Assembly (NCBI RefSeq): GCF_014648655.1
Contig: NZ_BMRN01000016.1
Location: 1-64,000, forward strand
From: Streptomyces atratus
GTDB lineage: Bacteria > Actinomycetota > Actinomycetes > Streptomycetales > Streptomycetaceae
DNA: 64,000 bases
Reading direction: 5' to 3'
Below are positions 8,773-16,515 of the stretch, piece by piece (position 1 is the stretch's first letter; each line of letters opens with the position of its first letter). Position numbers and translations under genes: made by a program. Below the pieces are notes generated by a model, which was not told where the DNA came from, did no database searches, and saw only the letters and a program-made list of their open reading frames with translations.

Positions 8773-8828
8773 CGACCGCCCGGCGTTGGGACGGCGTGAG
8801 CACCTCGGAGCTGGAGATTTTCCGTCAT
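8766..8828 (-). CDS. Possible 20-codon leader ORF coupled to hpnC
   Basis: An ATG at 8828, with GGGAG 11 bases upstream, opens a 20-residue frame ending in TGG-TGA. The TGA overlaps the second GTG of hpnC in a GTGA arrangement. Since hpnC lacks its own obvious ribosome-binding site, the leader may deliver ribosomes to it. The peptide has no evident run of a single regulatory amino acid, so classical attenuation is not indicated. Short frames like this can occur by chance. Confidence 0.35.
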   Translation of the reverse strand: MTENLQLRGAHAVPTPGGRW

Positions 8829-9145
8829 AGCCGTCACATCTCCCGTTCTACACTGCTGACCTAAAACATCCCATTCCGGACACGCCGCCCGCTCTGCCGA
8901 GTGCGGAGCACGCCGCCAGGCCGTATGGCCAGGCACTATCGCCCCACTTGCAACGAATCAGCACCGCTACAGCTTACGTTGTACAACGCTCATCGATACG
9001 TCGGGGTGTTACGCCCGGGAGAACAACGCGCCCTGCCCTGCCAACCTTCCCCGTGCGCAAGGAAATTGACGTCATCCGACGGGAGGAGATCTTGTGCAGG
9101 GCATCCCGCCGGGGGTGATGGGCTCCGCTGGGAGTCCGCGCCCCG
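8829..9145. promoter_or_regulatory. Non-coding region upstream of the hopanoid operon with a 12-bp palindrome
   Basis: No gene is seen between hpnC and the exporter ATPase terminator. The sequence CGTTGTACAACG (8977-8988) is a perfect 12-bp palindrome about 205 bases upstream of hpnC, with another CAACG half-site at 8951-8955. It sits in a locally AT-richer patch and is a plausible operator. A -10-like TAGAAC lies near 8847 on the minus strand, but no good -35 partner was found. The hopanoid promoter must lie in this interval. Confidence 0.45.
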
Positions 9146-9196
9146 GACGCCGAGGCGGCCTCCGCCGGAGAGTTCCGGCAGAGGCCGCCTCGGCGT
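9146..9196 (-). terminator. Strong hairpin terminator after the TagH-like gene
   Basis: Arms 9146-9162 and 9180-9196 are a perfect 17-bp inverted repeat, and an inner 6-bp stem (GCCGGA/TCCGGC) extends it. It begins 19 bases after the stop of the exporter ATPase and separates that operon from the hopanoid operon. There is no T-tract, as is usual for Streptomyces. Confidence 0.85.
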
Positions 9197-9214
9197 CACG
9201 GGACCCGGGAGCAG

Positions 9215-10000
9215 CTATTTCCCGGTCTCGCGCTCGTACGCCTTGAGGACCTCGTCCGTCGGTCCGTCCATCAGCAGCTCGCCCTTCTCCAGCCACAGCA
9301 CCCGGTCGCAGGTGTCCCTGATGGACTTGTTGCTGTGGCTGACCAGGAAGACGGTGCCCGCTTCCTTGCGGAGCTCCCTGATGCGCTTCTCGGAGCGGAT
9401 CTGGAACTTGCGGTCACCGGTCGCCAGCGCCTCGTCGATCATGAGGACGTCGTGGTTCTTCGCGGCGGCGATGGAGAAGCGCAGCCGGGCGGCCATACCG
9501 GAGGAGTACGTCCGCATCGGAAGGGTGATGAAGTCGCCCTTCTCGTTGATGCCGGAGAAGTCGACGATGCCCTGGTAGCGCTCGCGGATCTCCTCGCGCG
9601 ACATACCCATCGCGAGACCCCCGAGCACCACGTTGCGCTCGCCGGTCAGATCGCTCATCAGCGCCGCGTTCACGCCGAGCAGAGACGGCTGGCCGTCGGT
9701 GTACACCTTGCCGTGCTCGGTCGGCAGCAGACCGGCGATGGCCCGCAGCAGGGTCGACTTGCCGGAGCCGTTCGTCCCGATGAGGCCGATGGCCTCGCCG
9801 CGATAGGCGGTGAAGGAGACCCCGCGGACGGCGTGCACCTTCCGCACACCGCGCGACTCGCCCTTGCCGCGGCGCAATATCCGGCTCAGCGCCGCAGTGG
9901 CGCTGCCCTTGCCTCCGCCGGCGCCATTGACCCGGTACACGATGTGCACATCGTCGGCGATGACGGTGGGGACACGCCCCGAAGTGTTGTCGTCAGCCAC
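9215..10000 (-). CDS. ABC-2 type polysaccharide/teichoic acid exporter, ATPase (TagH-like)
   Basis: The 261-residue nucleotide-binding protein pairs with the upstream permease to export a polyol-phosphate or polysaccharide across the membrane. Walker A is GTNGSGKST, the signature is YSSGMAARL and Walker B is VLMIDEAL with the conserved switch His in LVSHS. The signature and LMSDLTGERN segment are typical of TagH/RfbB-type ATPases. The GTG at 10000 overlaps the permease stop by 8 bases and was preferred over an upstream GTG that would lie well inside the permease gene. A long C-terminal carbohydrate-binding extension, present in some TagH proteins, is absent. Confidence 0.9.
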   Translation of the reverse strand: MADDNTSGRVPTVIADDVHIVYRVNGAGGGKGSATAALSRILRRGKGESRGVRKVHAVRGVSFTAYRGEAIGLIGTNGSGKSTLLRAIAGLLPTEHGKVYTDGQPSLLGVNAALMSDLTGERNVVLGGLAMGMSREEIRERYQGIVDFSGINEKGDFITLPMRTYSSGMAARLRFSIAAAKNHDVLMIDEALATGDRKFQIRSEKRIRELRKEAGTVFLVSHSNKSIRDTCDRVLWLEKGELLMDGPTDEVLKAYERETGK

Positions 10001-10922
10001 GGCCGTACCGTTCCTCTGCCTTCCAGAAGTACACAAAGCCCACGACGCCGACGAGGACCGCCCAGGCGAGCGCCACGGCCCAGACGTGCGACGGCAGGTT
10101 CTCCGAGCCGTAGCCGTCGATCAGCGCGAAGCGGATCAGGTCCATATAGATGGCCGCCGGGTTGTACTGGAGCACGTTGGCGATCCAGTCCGGCTTGTCC
10201 TTGAGCATCACCGGGATGGAGAACATGACGCCCGACGCGTACATCCAGGTCCGCATGACGAACGGCATCAGCTGGGCGAGGTCGGGGGTCTTGCTGCCGA
10301 GCCTGGCCATGATCATCGCCAGGCCGGTGTTGAAGAGGAACTGCATCACCAGCGCCGGGATGATCAGCAGCCAGGAGGGACCCGGATAGCTGCCGAAGGC
10401 GACGGCCACGACCGCGAGCACGATCATCGAGAACAGCAGCTGCTGGAGCTGCTGGAGCGAGAACGAGATGGGCAGCGAGGCGCGCGGGAAGTGCAGCGCC
10501 CGGACCAGTCCGAGGTTGCCGGAGATGGCCCGTACACCCGCCATCACCGAGCTCTGGGTGAAGGTGAAGACGAAGACACCGGTCACCAGGAACGGGATGA
10601 AGACCTCCTGGGTCATTCCCTTCCTGGTACCCAGGATCAGCCCGAAGATCAGGTAATAGACCAGGGCGTTGAGCAGCGGTGTGGCCACCTGCCACAGCTG
10701 GCCGAGCTTCGCCTGGCTGTACTGGGCGGTCAGCTTCGCCCTGGAGAACGCCATGATGAAGTGGCGGCGGCCCCAGAGTTGCCGGACGTACTCGAAGAGC
10801 CCTGGCCGGGCGCCGCTCACCGTCAGGCCGTACTTGGTGGCCATCTCGGCCGCGCTCAGCCCGTCGTCGGCGGATGGTGGGGTGCTCAGTGCGACCGCAC
10901 CATCATGGGTTGTGTCACTCAC
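9993..10922 (-). CDS. ABC-2 type polysaccharide/teichoic acid exporter, permease (TagG-like)
   Basis: This 309-residue ABC-2 permease has about six membrane segments, beginning near NALVYYLIFGLILG and ending at LAWAVLVGVVGFVYFW. The amphipathic segment before the first helix (RRHFIMAFSRAKLTAQYSQAKLG) is typical of O-antigen and wall-teichoic-acid exporters. The first 40 residues are a hydrophilic cytoplasmic tail. The start is a GTG. It lies 107 bases downstream of the glycosyltransferase gene and overlaps the ATPase gene. The substrate is not known; the upstream genes suggest a polyol-phosphate glycan. Confidence 0.9.
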   Translation of the reverse strand: MSDTTHDGAVALSTPPSADDGLSAAEMATKYGLTVSGARPGLFEYVRQLWGRRHFIMAFSRAKLTAQYSQAKLGQLWQVATPLLNALVYYLIFGLILGTRKGMTQEVFIPFLVTGVFVFTFTQSSVMAGVRAISGNLGLVRALHFPRASLPISFSLQQLQQLLFSMIVLAVVAVAFGSYPGPSWLLIIPALVMQFLFNTGLAMIMARLGSKTPDLAQLMPFVMRTWMYASGVMFSIPVMLKDKPDWIANVLQYNPAAIYMDLIRFALIDGYGSENLPSHVWAVALAWAVLVGVVGFVYFWKAEERYGRG

Positions 10923-11029
10923 CAGATGAAACTCTCGTATTCAGGATGCGCAGCCAGTCGCGGGCGCGGCTCGGAGCGGACAGGTCCCGTGGAGAAAACG
11001 TACGACTCATGCTCTCAGAGGAGAGCCTC

Positions 11030-11914
11030 TCAGATCACGGGAGGGCGGCCGAGTCTGGTCAGCCGCCATACCGTGCGCCACCTCATGGGACGGCGGGTTC
11101 CGCACGGCGTGGACCAGCCTTCCCGGAAGCCGCCGAACCATGCCTTGAGAGCCGGGCCGGAAGGCTTGCGCAGCAGAGTCAGCAGCAGCCACACGCCGAG
11201 GTAGGCGGGGACCAGCGGCGCGGGCAGGTTGCGCCGGGCCAGCCAGACCCGGTTGCGGGCCACCATACGGTGGTACACCGCGTGCCGCGACGGGGCGGTC
11301 GTCGGGTGGTTGAGAACCATGTCCGCGCGGTAGTCGATCATCCAGCCGGCGTCCAGTGCCCGCCAGGCGAGATCGGTCTCCTCGTGCGCGTAGAAGAACT
11401 GGCCGGGCAGCGGCCCGACCTCGGCGATGACCTTGCTGCGTACGGCGTTGGCACCACCGAGGAAGGTCGTCACGCGCGAGGAGCGCATCGGATCGGCGGC
11501 ACGCAGCCGCGGTACGTGGCGGCGCTGGGTGACGCCGGTGTCGGGGTCGGCGATACGGAAGCTGATGATGCCCAGCTCGGGATCGGCCTCGAACGCCTGC
11601 CGGCACAGCTCGGCGGTGTCGGTGAGCGGCAGCAGTCCGTCGTCGTCGAGGAAGAGCAGGGCATCCACATCGGCGCCGGACGGGCCGAATGCCTCGATCC
11701 CGACGTTGCGGCCGCCCGGGATGCCGAGGTTCTCGGGCAGCTCGACGGTGCGTACACCCGCGGGGACGTCCGGTACGGGGGCGCCGTTGCCGACGACCAC
11801 CACTTCGATCCGGTCGCCGTCCTGCTCGGCGACCGAATCGAGGAGGGCGCGCAGCTCTTCGGGACGGTTGCCCATCGTGATGATGACCGCGCCGAGCTTC
11901 ATGGGGGTGCTCAC
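11030..11914 (-). CDS. Glycosyltransferase family 2
   Basis: About 294 residues. A GT-A type glycosyltransferase: the N-terminal nucleotide-sugar domain (GAVIITMGNRPEELRALLDSV), the metal-binding DDD (ALLFLDDDGLLPL) and the acceptor-side motif HEETDLAWR are clear. The GTG at 11914 overlaps the stop of the CDP-alcohol phosphotransferase gene (GTGA); an ATG four codons later (11902) is the alternative. A C-terminal hydrophobic stretch may be membrane-associated. It probably adds a sugar to the polyol-phosphate product made by the upstream genes. A short 6-bp hairpin lies just after the stop. Confidence 0.88.
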   Translation of the reverse strand: MSTPMKLGAVIITMGNRPEELRALLDSVAEQDGDRIEVVVVGNGAPVPDVPAGVRTVELPENLGIPGGRNVGIEAFGPSGADVDALLFLDDDGLLPLTDTAELCRQAFEADPELGIISFRIADPDTGVTQRRHVPRLRAADPMRSSRVTTFLGGANAVRSKVIAEVGPLPGQFFYAHEETDLAWRALDAGWMIDYRADMVLNHPTTAPSRHAVYHRMVARNRVWLARRNLPAPLVPAYLGVWLLLTLLRKPSGPALKAWFGGFREGWSTPCGTRRPMRWRTVWRLTRLGRPPVI

Positions 11915-12696
11915 TTCAACCTGCTCGACGCCAGGATCGACACGAGGTGCAGCAGGGTCTGGACGATGGCGATGCCGGCCAGGATCGCGATGCCGAGGCG
12001 GCTGAAGAACAGGTCGCCGTGGACCACATCGAGGATCGCGGCCACCAGAATGAAGAGGCTGGCCTCGATGCCGCCGACGAGGCGGTGGAACTTCAGCGCG
12101 GCAGCGGCGCGGCGGGCGAGCGCCAGACCGGAGGAGCGCGGCACGGACGCCTCGTCCTTGACGGCGGGCAGTCCGCTGCGCTGGCGGGCGACGTCGACCA
12201 GGTCGGTCTCGGCCTTGATCAGGATCGCGCCGAGCGCGGCGAGCGTCCCGAGGAACGCCCACAGCCAGTTGGTCGAGGTGCCGTTCTGGTGGAAGACGTC
12301 CGCACCCCGGATGCCGAAGCCGACCAGGAGGGCCGCCTCGCAGAGGTAGTGGCCGATCCGGTCGAGGTAGACACCGGTGATCGAGGTCTGCTTGCGCCAG
12401 CGGGCGACCTCTCCGTCGACACAGTCCAGCAGGAGGTAGATCTGGAACAGCACGACCGCGAGGATCGCGCCGGTCAGCCCCGGGATCAGCAGGGCGGCGC
12501 CGCCTATGACGCCCACGACCACCATGAGGTAGGTGAGCTGGTTCGGCGTGATCTTCGTGTTCACCAGGTACGGGTCTATGTGCAGCGAGATCTCTCGCAT
12601 GTACATGCGCCCGGCCCAGTGTTCACCGCTGCGCCGGTCCTTCACTCCGTCCGGGTGAACGACCGGGCGGAGTTCAGCTACTGATGGTCTTGGCAT
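11911..12696 (-). CDS. CDP-alcohol phosphotransferase family membrane protein with altered catalytic motif
   Basis: About 261 residues with several membrane segments. The family motif D-x2-DG-x2-AR-x8-G-x3-D-x3-D reads DCVDGEVAR, then G, then YLD, then RIG-H, so the last aspartate, usually the catalytic base, is histidine. The rest of the motif is intact. Such enzymes transfer a phospho-alcohol from a CDP-alcohol to an acceptor alcohol. The ATG at 12696 overlaps the dehydrogenase gene by 23 bases; longer upstream frames are antisense-like. It is the second CDP-alcohol enzyme of this operon. The substrate is unknown. Confidence 0.88.
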   Translation of the reverse strand: MPRPSVAELRPVVHPDGVKDRRSGEHWAGRMYMREISLHIDPYLVNTKITPNQLTYLMVVVGVIGGAALLIPGLTGAILAVVLFQIYLLLDCVDGEVARWRKQTSITGVYLDRIGHYLCEAALLVGFGIRGADVFHQNGTSTNWLWAFLGTLAALGAILIKAETDLVDVARQRSGLPAVKDEASVPRSSGLALARRAAAALKFHRLVGGIEASLFILVAAILDVVHGDLFFSRLGIAILAGIAIVQTLLHLVSILASSRLK

Positions 12697-13735
12697 AGTC
12701 GGCGTACGCGTCCCTGATCTGGTCGGTGGACAGGTTGAGGTGTTCCAGGATCGTGAAGCGTCCCGGGCGGGTCTGCGGGGCGTAGTCGACGGCCCTGACG
12801 AACTCGTCGGCGGTGAAACCGATGTCTTCGGGCAGTACGGGCAGCCCGTGGCGGCGCAGGGTGACCGCCATGAGCAGCGATTCCTCGCGCGCACCGCGCA
12901 GATGCATGGCGAAGCAGGCACCGAGGCCGACCTGCTCGCCGTGGCTCGCCGCACGCTTGGGGTACAGCAGATCGAAGGCGTGGTTGATCTCGTGGCAGGC
13001 GCCCGAGGCCGGCCGGGAGTCCCCGGCGACCGACATCGAGATGCCGGTCAGTACGAGGCCCTCGGCCAGCACCTTGAGGAAGGCGTCGTCGCCGATCCCG
13101 CCGGGGTGGCGCAGCACCGCCTCGCCGGCCTGCCGGGCCATGGCCGCGGCGAGTCCGTCGATCTCCTCGCCGTTGACCTCGTGGGCGAGTTCCCAGTCGG
13201 CCACGCAGGAGACGTTGGAGACCGCGTCGCCGATGCCGGAGCGTACGAAGCGGGCCGGTGCCTCGCGGACGATGTCGAGGTCGATGACGACGGCGATCGG
13301 GGTGGGTACCCCGTAGGAGCCCCGGCCGTTGTCGTTGTCCAGTGTCGCGACCGGCGAGCAGAGACCGTCGTGGGCGAGGTTCGTCGCCACCGCGACCATG
13401 GGCAGGCCGACGCGCGCTGCGGCGTACTTCGCCACGTCGACGATCTTGCCGCCGCCGAGGCCGACCACGGCGTCGTACCGGTTGCCCTTGATGTCGTCGG
13501 CGAGCTTGACGGCCGAGTCGAGGGTGCCGTCGGTGACCGGGTACCAGTGGGCGCCGGGCAGCGCGGGGGCCAGCCGCTCGCGCAGGGCTCGCCCCGAACC
13601 GTCGCTGATCGCGACGGCGAGCTTGCCGGAGGAGGAGATCCGCTGGTCGGCGAGGAGACCGGCCAGATCGTCCAGGGCGCCGCGGCGGATGTCGACGACG
13701 ACCGGGGACGGGATGAGCCGGGTCAGTACAGGCAC
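12674..13735 (-). CDS. Glycerol-1-phosphate dehydrogenase-like (AraM/EgsA type) iron-containing alcohol dehydrogenase
   Basis: 353 residues. The family reduces dihydroxyacetone phosphate to sn-glycerol-1-phosphate with NAD(P)H. The nucleotide-binding GLGGGKIVDVAKYAA is present. The metal ligands of G1P dehydrogenases appear as the Asp of SGIGDAVSN, the His of SGACHEINHAFD and the His of ASHGEQVGLG. The last two motifs resemble EgsA/AraM more than ordinary Fe-alcohol dehydrogenases. The GTG start overlaps the nucleotidyltransferase gene by 13 bases. In this operon it most likely supplies the polyol phosphate that is then cytidylylated. 2-deoxy-scyllo-inosose-type or glycerol dehydrogenase activity is less likely. 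Confidence 0.85.
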   Translation of the reverse strand: MPVLTRLIPSPVVVDIRRGALDDLAGLLADQRISSSGKLAVAISDGSGRALRERLAPALPGAHWYPVTDGTLDSAVKLADDIKGNRYDAVVGLGGGKIVDVAKYAAARVGLPMVAVATNLAHDGLCSPVATLDNDNGRGSYGVPTPIAVVIDLDIVREAPARFVRSGIGDAVSNVSCVADWELAHEVNGEEIDGLAAAMARQAGEAVLRHPGGIGDDAFLKVLAEGLVLTGISMSVAGDSRPASGACHEINHAFDLLYPKRAASHGEQVGLGACFAMHLRGAREESLLMAVTLRRHGLPVLPEDIGFTADEFVRAVDYAPQTRPGRFTILEHLNLSTDQIRDAYADYAKTISS

Positions 13736-14460
13736 GCGATCTCACGGCCCTTCGCGAGGTCGTCGTGGTTGTCGATCTCCACCCACGTCACTTCGCCGAT
13801 GGGGGCCACGTCGATGGTGAAGCCGCGGTTCACGAGCTCCTGGTAGCCGTCCTCGTAGTAGAGGTCGGGGTCGCGTTCGAACGTCGCCTTCAGGGCGTCG
13901 GCGAGCTCCGCGGCGGCCTCGGGCTCGATGAGGGTGACGCCGATGTACTCACCGGTCGCGGTGGCCGGGTCCATCAGCTTGGTGATGTGTCGCACACCCT
14001 TGTCGCCCTCGGTGATGACCTTCATCTCCTCGTCGGCGAGGTGCTTCACCGTGTCGAGGGCGAGGATGATCTTCTGGCCGTTGCCCCGGGCGGCGAGCAG
14101 GGTCTTCTCGACGGAGACCGGGTGGACGGTGTCACCGTTGGCCAGGATGACGCCGCGCGTCAGGACATCACGGGCGCACCACAGGGAGTAGGCGTTGTTC
14201 CACTCCTCGGCCTTGTCGTTGTCGATCAGGGTGAGGGTCACGCCGTACTTCGCCTCGAGCTCGGCCTTGCGCTCGTACACGGCTTCCTTGCGGTAGCCGA
14301 CGACGACGGCGACCTCGGTGAGGCCGATCTCCGCGAAGTTCGCCAGCGTGAGGTCCAGCACTGTCTTCTCGCCGTCGACAGGCACGAGAGCCTTCGGGAG
14401 CGTGTCGGTGTAGGGGCGCAGACGCCGTCCTGCACCGGCTGCCAGTACGAGGCCGATCAT
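13723..14460 (-). CDS. Cytidylyltransferase-like sugar/polyol-phosphate nucleotidyltransferase
   Basis: 245 residues, single-domain NTP-transferase fold. The signature LAAGAGRRLRPYTDTLPKAL carries the phosphate-binding loop and catalytic Lys; ILANGDTVHP holds the metal Asp; WVEIDNHDD near the C-terminus resembles phosphocholine and inositol-phosphate cytidylyltransferases rather than glucose-1-phosphate enzymes. The ATG at 14460 overlaps the upstream DUF5941 stop (ATGA). It likely makes a CDP-polyol (glycerol or inositol type) for the two CDP-alcohol phosphotransferases of the operon. The substrate is inferred from context only. Confidence 0.87.
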   Translation of the reverse strand: MIGLVLAAGAGRRLRPYTDTLPKALVPVDGEKTVLDLTLANFAEIGLTEVAVVVGYRKEAVYERKAELEAKYGVTLTLIDNDKAEEWNNAYSLWCARDVLTRGVILANGDTVHPVSVEKTLLAARGNGQKIILALDTVKHLADEEMKVITEGDKGVRHITKLMDPATATGEYIGVTLIEPEAAAELADALKATFERDPDLYYEDGYQELVNRGFTIDVAPIGEVTWVEIDNHDDLAKGREIACLY

Positions 14461-16289
14461 GCGGGTTCTCCTTCGTCGTGTACGGCGGGTGCTCCGGAGG
14501 ACACCCAGAAGCGGATGGACTCCACGAGCACCACCAGTGCCACAGCCACCGCGAGAGCGGTGAGTGCCACGGTGAACGCTGAATGCTGAGTGAGTACGGC
14601 GGCGAGTACGGCCACCACCAGAGTGCGGCCCTCGTGCCCACCGATCGTGCGTACCAGCCACTGGGGCGGCGCGCCGGTGCCGCCGCGAATGCGGTACACC
14701 GTGTCGTAGTGATGGTAGGCGACGGCCGAGACCAGCCCGAAGGCTGCCGGAAGGGCTCCCGGGACATCGCTGCGGGCGGCGAGAACGAGGATGGTGCAGT
14801 ACTCCGCCGCCCTGAATATCGGGGGTACGAGCCAGTCGAGGGCGCCCTTGAGGGGGCGGGCCACGGCAATCCCCGAGCAGATCGCGTAGAAGACCGCGGC
14901 GAAGATCATCTGCTTGCTGCCGAACGGCTGCTGCAGAGCGGCGGCGATCAGTGCCCCCGCGCCGACGAGCGCGATCACGGGTGCGCTCCAGGCGCCCCCG
15001 ATCCGGGGGCCCCGTACCGCCACGATCTGCGCAATGGGACCGGAGTCGGCCAGGTCGGCGAGTGCCCGGGCGGCGCGGTCGGTGCGCTCCGCCTTGCGGG
15101 TCAGCGAGCGCAGCAGGCGGCCCGCGGTGGTGTAGCAGGCCGCAAAGGCGCAGCCGATGAGCAGGGCGTAGAAGACGATCCGGGGCGTGGTCACCGCGGT
15201 CAGTACCGCGATCATCGCCCAGCGCTCGCCGATCGGCAGCACTATCATCCGGCGCACCCAGACCGTCCAGCCGACACTGTCGAGCCTGTCGGAGAGGGCC
15301 GCCGTGGGGCTTGAATTGGCCACCGCGTCATGGTTCGCCTCGTTGAACGAGAAGTCGATGACATGGCGGCAGGCCTGGAGCACCATCGCGCCGAGGGCCA
15401 GTGCCCATACGTCGTCACCGCCGCGGGCGGCGCCGAGCGCGAGGCCCGCGTAGTACGCGTACTCCTTGGCCCGGTCGAAGGTGGCGTCCAGCCAGGCACC
15501 CATCGTCGAGTACTGCAGCGAGTAGCGGGCGAGCTGCCCGTCGGTGCAGTCCAGGACGAAGGAGAAGAGCAGCAGCAGTCCGGCGGCGATGTAGCCGCCG
15601 CGGGTGCCGGTCGCCGCACTGCCCGCCGCGATCAGCGCGGTGAGCAGGGATGCGGTGGTGACCTGGTTCGGAGTGAGACCGCGGCGGGCGCACCAGCGGG
15701 CGATGTAGCGGGAGTACGGGCTGATGAAGAATGTGGTGAAGAAGCCGTCGTGGGCCTTCACGGCGCTGCGCAGCCGTACCGCCTCGTCGTCGACCTCGGC
15801 GACGGCGCTCTGCGCGGCGGTGCGCGCCGGCTCGTCGGCCGGGACGGCGGCGACCAGCGAGCCGAGCTCGGGGCGCTGCACGGCGGTGCCTTCGGCGTCC
15901 ATGGTGACGGCGAGGCGGCCCGGCACGGTGCGGTCGGTGACCGTCGTCGTGGTCGCGCCCGGGCCGGTCGGGACGCCCGCGCCGACGGCCGCGGCGGTGG
16001 TACTCAGAGCGCGGACGAGCGCTGACCGCGCGTCCGGCTGCGCGGTCAGCGCACCGGGCACGGTGGCGGCGGGGAAGCGCGGGTCGGTCAGCCCGAGCCG
16101 GAGGGCATGGACATGGCCGACGAAACGGGGATCGACCAGTGCGACGCGACGGTCCGCGGGGACGGCCGAGAGCAGCCGTGCGGCCTCGGTCACATCGGCG
16201 GCGATCTGTACGTCGAAGCCCAGTGACCGCAGGTCGTCCACGAGCGACGATCCGGGTACCGGTGCACCGGTGAGGATGGCGGTCGACAG
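14457..16289 (-). CDS. DUF5941 protein with central CDP-alcohol phosphotransferase domain
   Basis: About 610 residues if translation starts at a CTG at 16289, or 594 from the GTG at 16241. The CTG has GGAGTGAG about 9 bases upstream, and the extra residues (STAILTGAPVPGSSL) match, from memory, the N-terminus of homologues; an in-frame stop sits just before it. Domains in order: a soluble N-terminal part (~1-200), a CDP-alcohol phosphotransferase with an intact motif (DCTDGQLAR, G, WLD, TFD), then a long membrane region (~380-600) corresponding to DUF5941. First gene of the exporter operon. It may use the CDP-polyol made by the next gene. Confidence 0.85.
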   Translation of the reverse strand: MSTAILTGAPVPGSSLVDDLRSLGFDVQIAADVTEAARLLSAVPADRRVALVDPRFVGHVHALRLGLTDPRFPAATVPGALTAQPDARSALVRALSTTAAAVGAGVPTGPGATTTTVTDRTVPGRLAVTMDAEGTAVQRPELGSLVAAVPADEPARTAAQSAVAEVDDEAVRLRSAVKAHDGFFTTFFISPYSRYIARWCARRGLTPNQVTTASLLTALIAAGSAATGTRGGYIAAGLLLLFSFVLDCTDGQLARYSLQYSTMGAWLDATFDRAKEYAYYAGLALGAARGGDDVWALALGAMVLQACRHVIDFSFNEANHDAVANSSPTAALSDRLDSVGWTVWVRRMIVLPIGERWAMIAVLTAVTTPRIVFYALLIGCAFAACYTTAGRLLRSLTRKAERTDRAARALADLADSGPIAQIVAVRGPRIGGAWSAPVIALVGAGALIAAALQQPFGSKQMIFAAVFYAICSGIAVARPLKGALDWLVPPIFRAAEYCTILVLAARSDVPGALPAAFGLVSAVAYHHYDTVYRIRGGTGAPPQWLVRTIGGHEGRTLVVAVLAAVLTQHSAFTVALTALAVAVALVVLVESIRFWVSSGAPAVHDEGEPA

Positions 16290-16477
16290 ACGAACTCACT
16301 CCTTGGTGCTGACGGGGTCGGCGCGCGACAGTGCGGCCCACAAGCGGGCCGGCGGCACGTCGGCAGAGGCTATCGGATGAACGGAAGCGGGAGTTCACTG
16401 CCCGTTTGTGCTCCGTTCGGGGTGGACCGGCATCATGCGGCGCCGTCCGCGATCATCATCGTCGATCCCCGCCTCGG

Positions 16478-16508
16478 CTGACAAAACGCGATGGCATACA
16501 CCTAGGCT
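16478..16508 (+). promoter_or_regulatory. galE: Candidate promoter giving a leaderless galE transcript
   Basis: CTGACA at 16478-16483 and TAGGCT at 16503-16508 resemble -35 and -10 boxes with a 19-base spacer, which is a little long. The -10 lies 7 bases before the galE ATG and no ribosome-binding site is visible, so the transcript would start at or next to the ATG. Confidence 0.45.
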
Positions 16509-16515
16509 GACCCGC

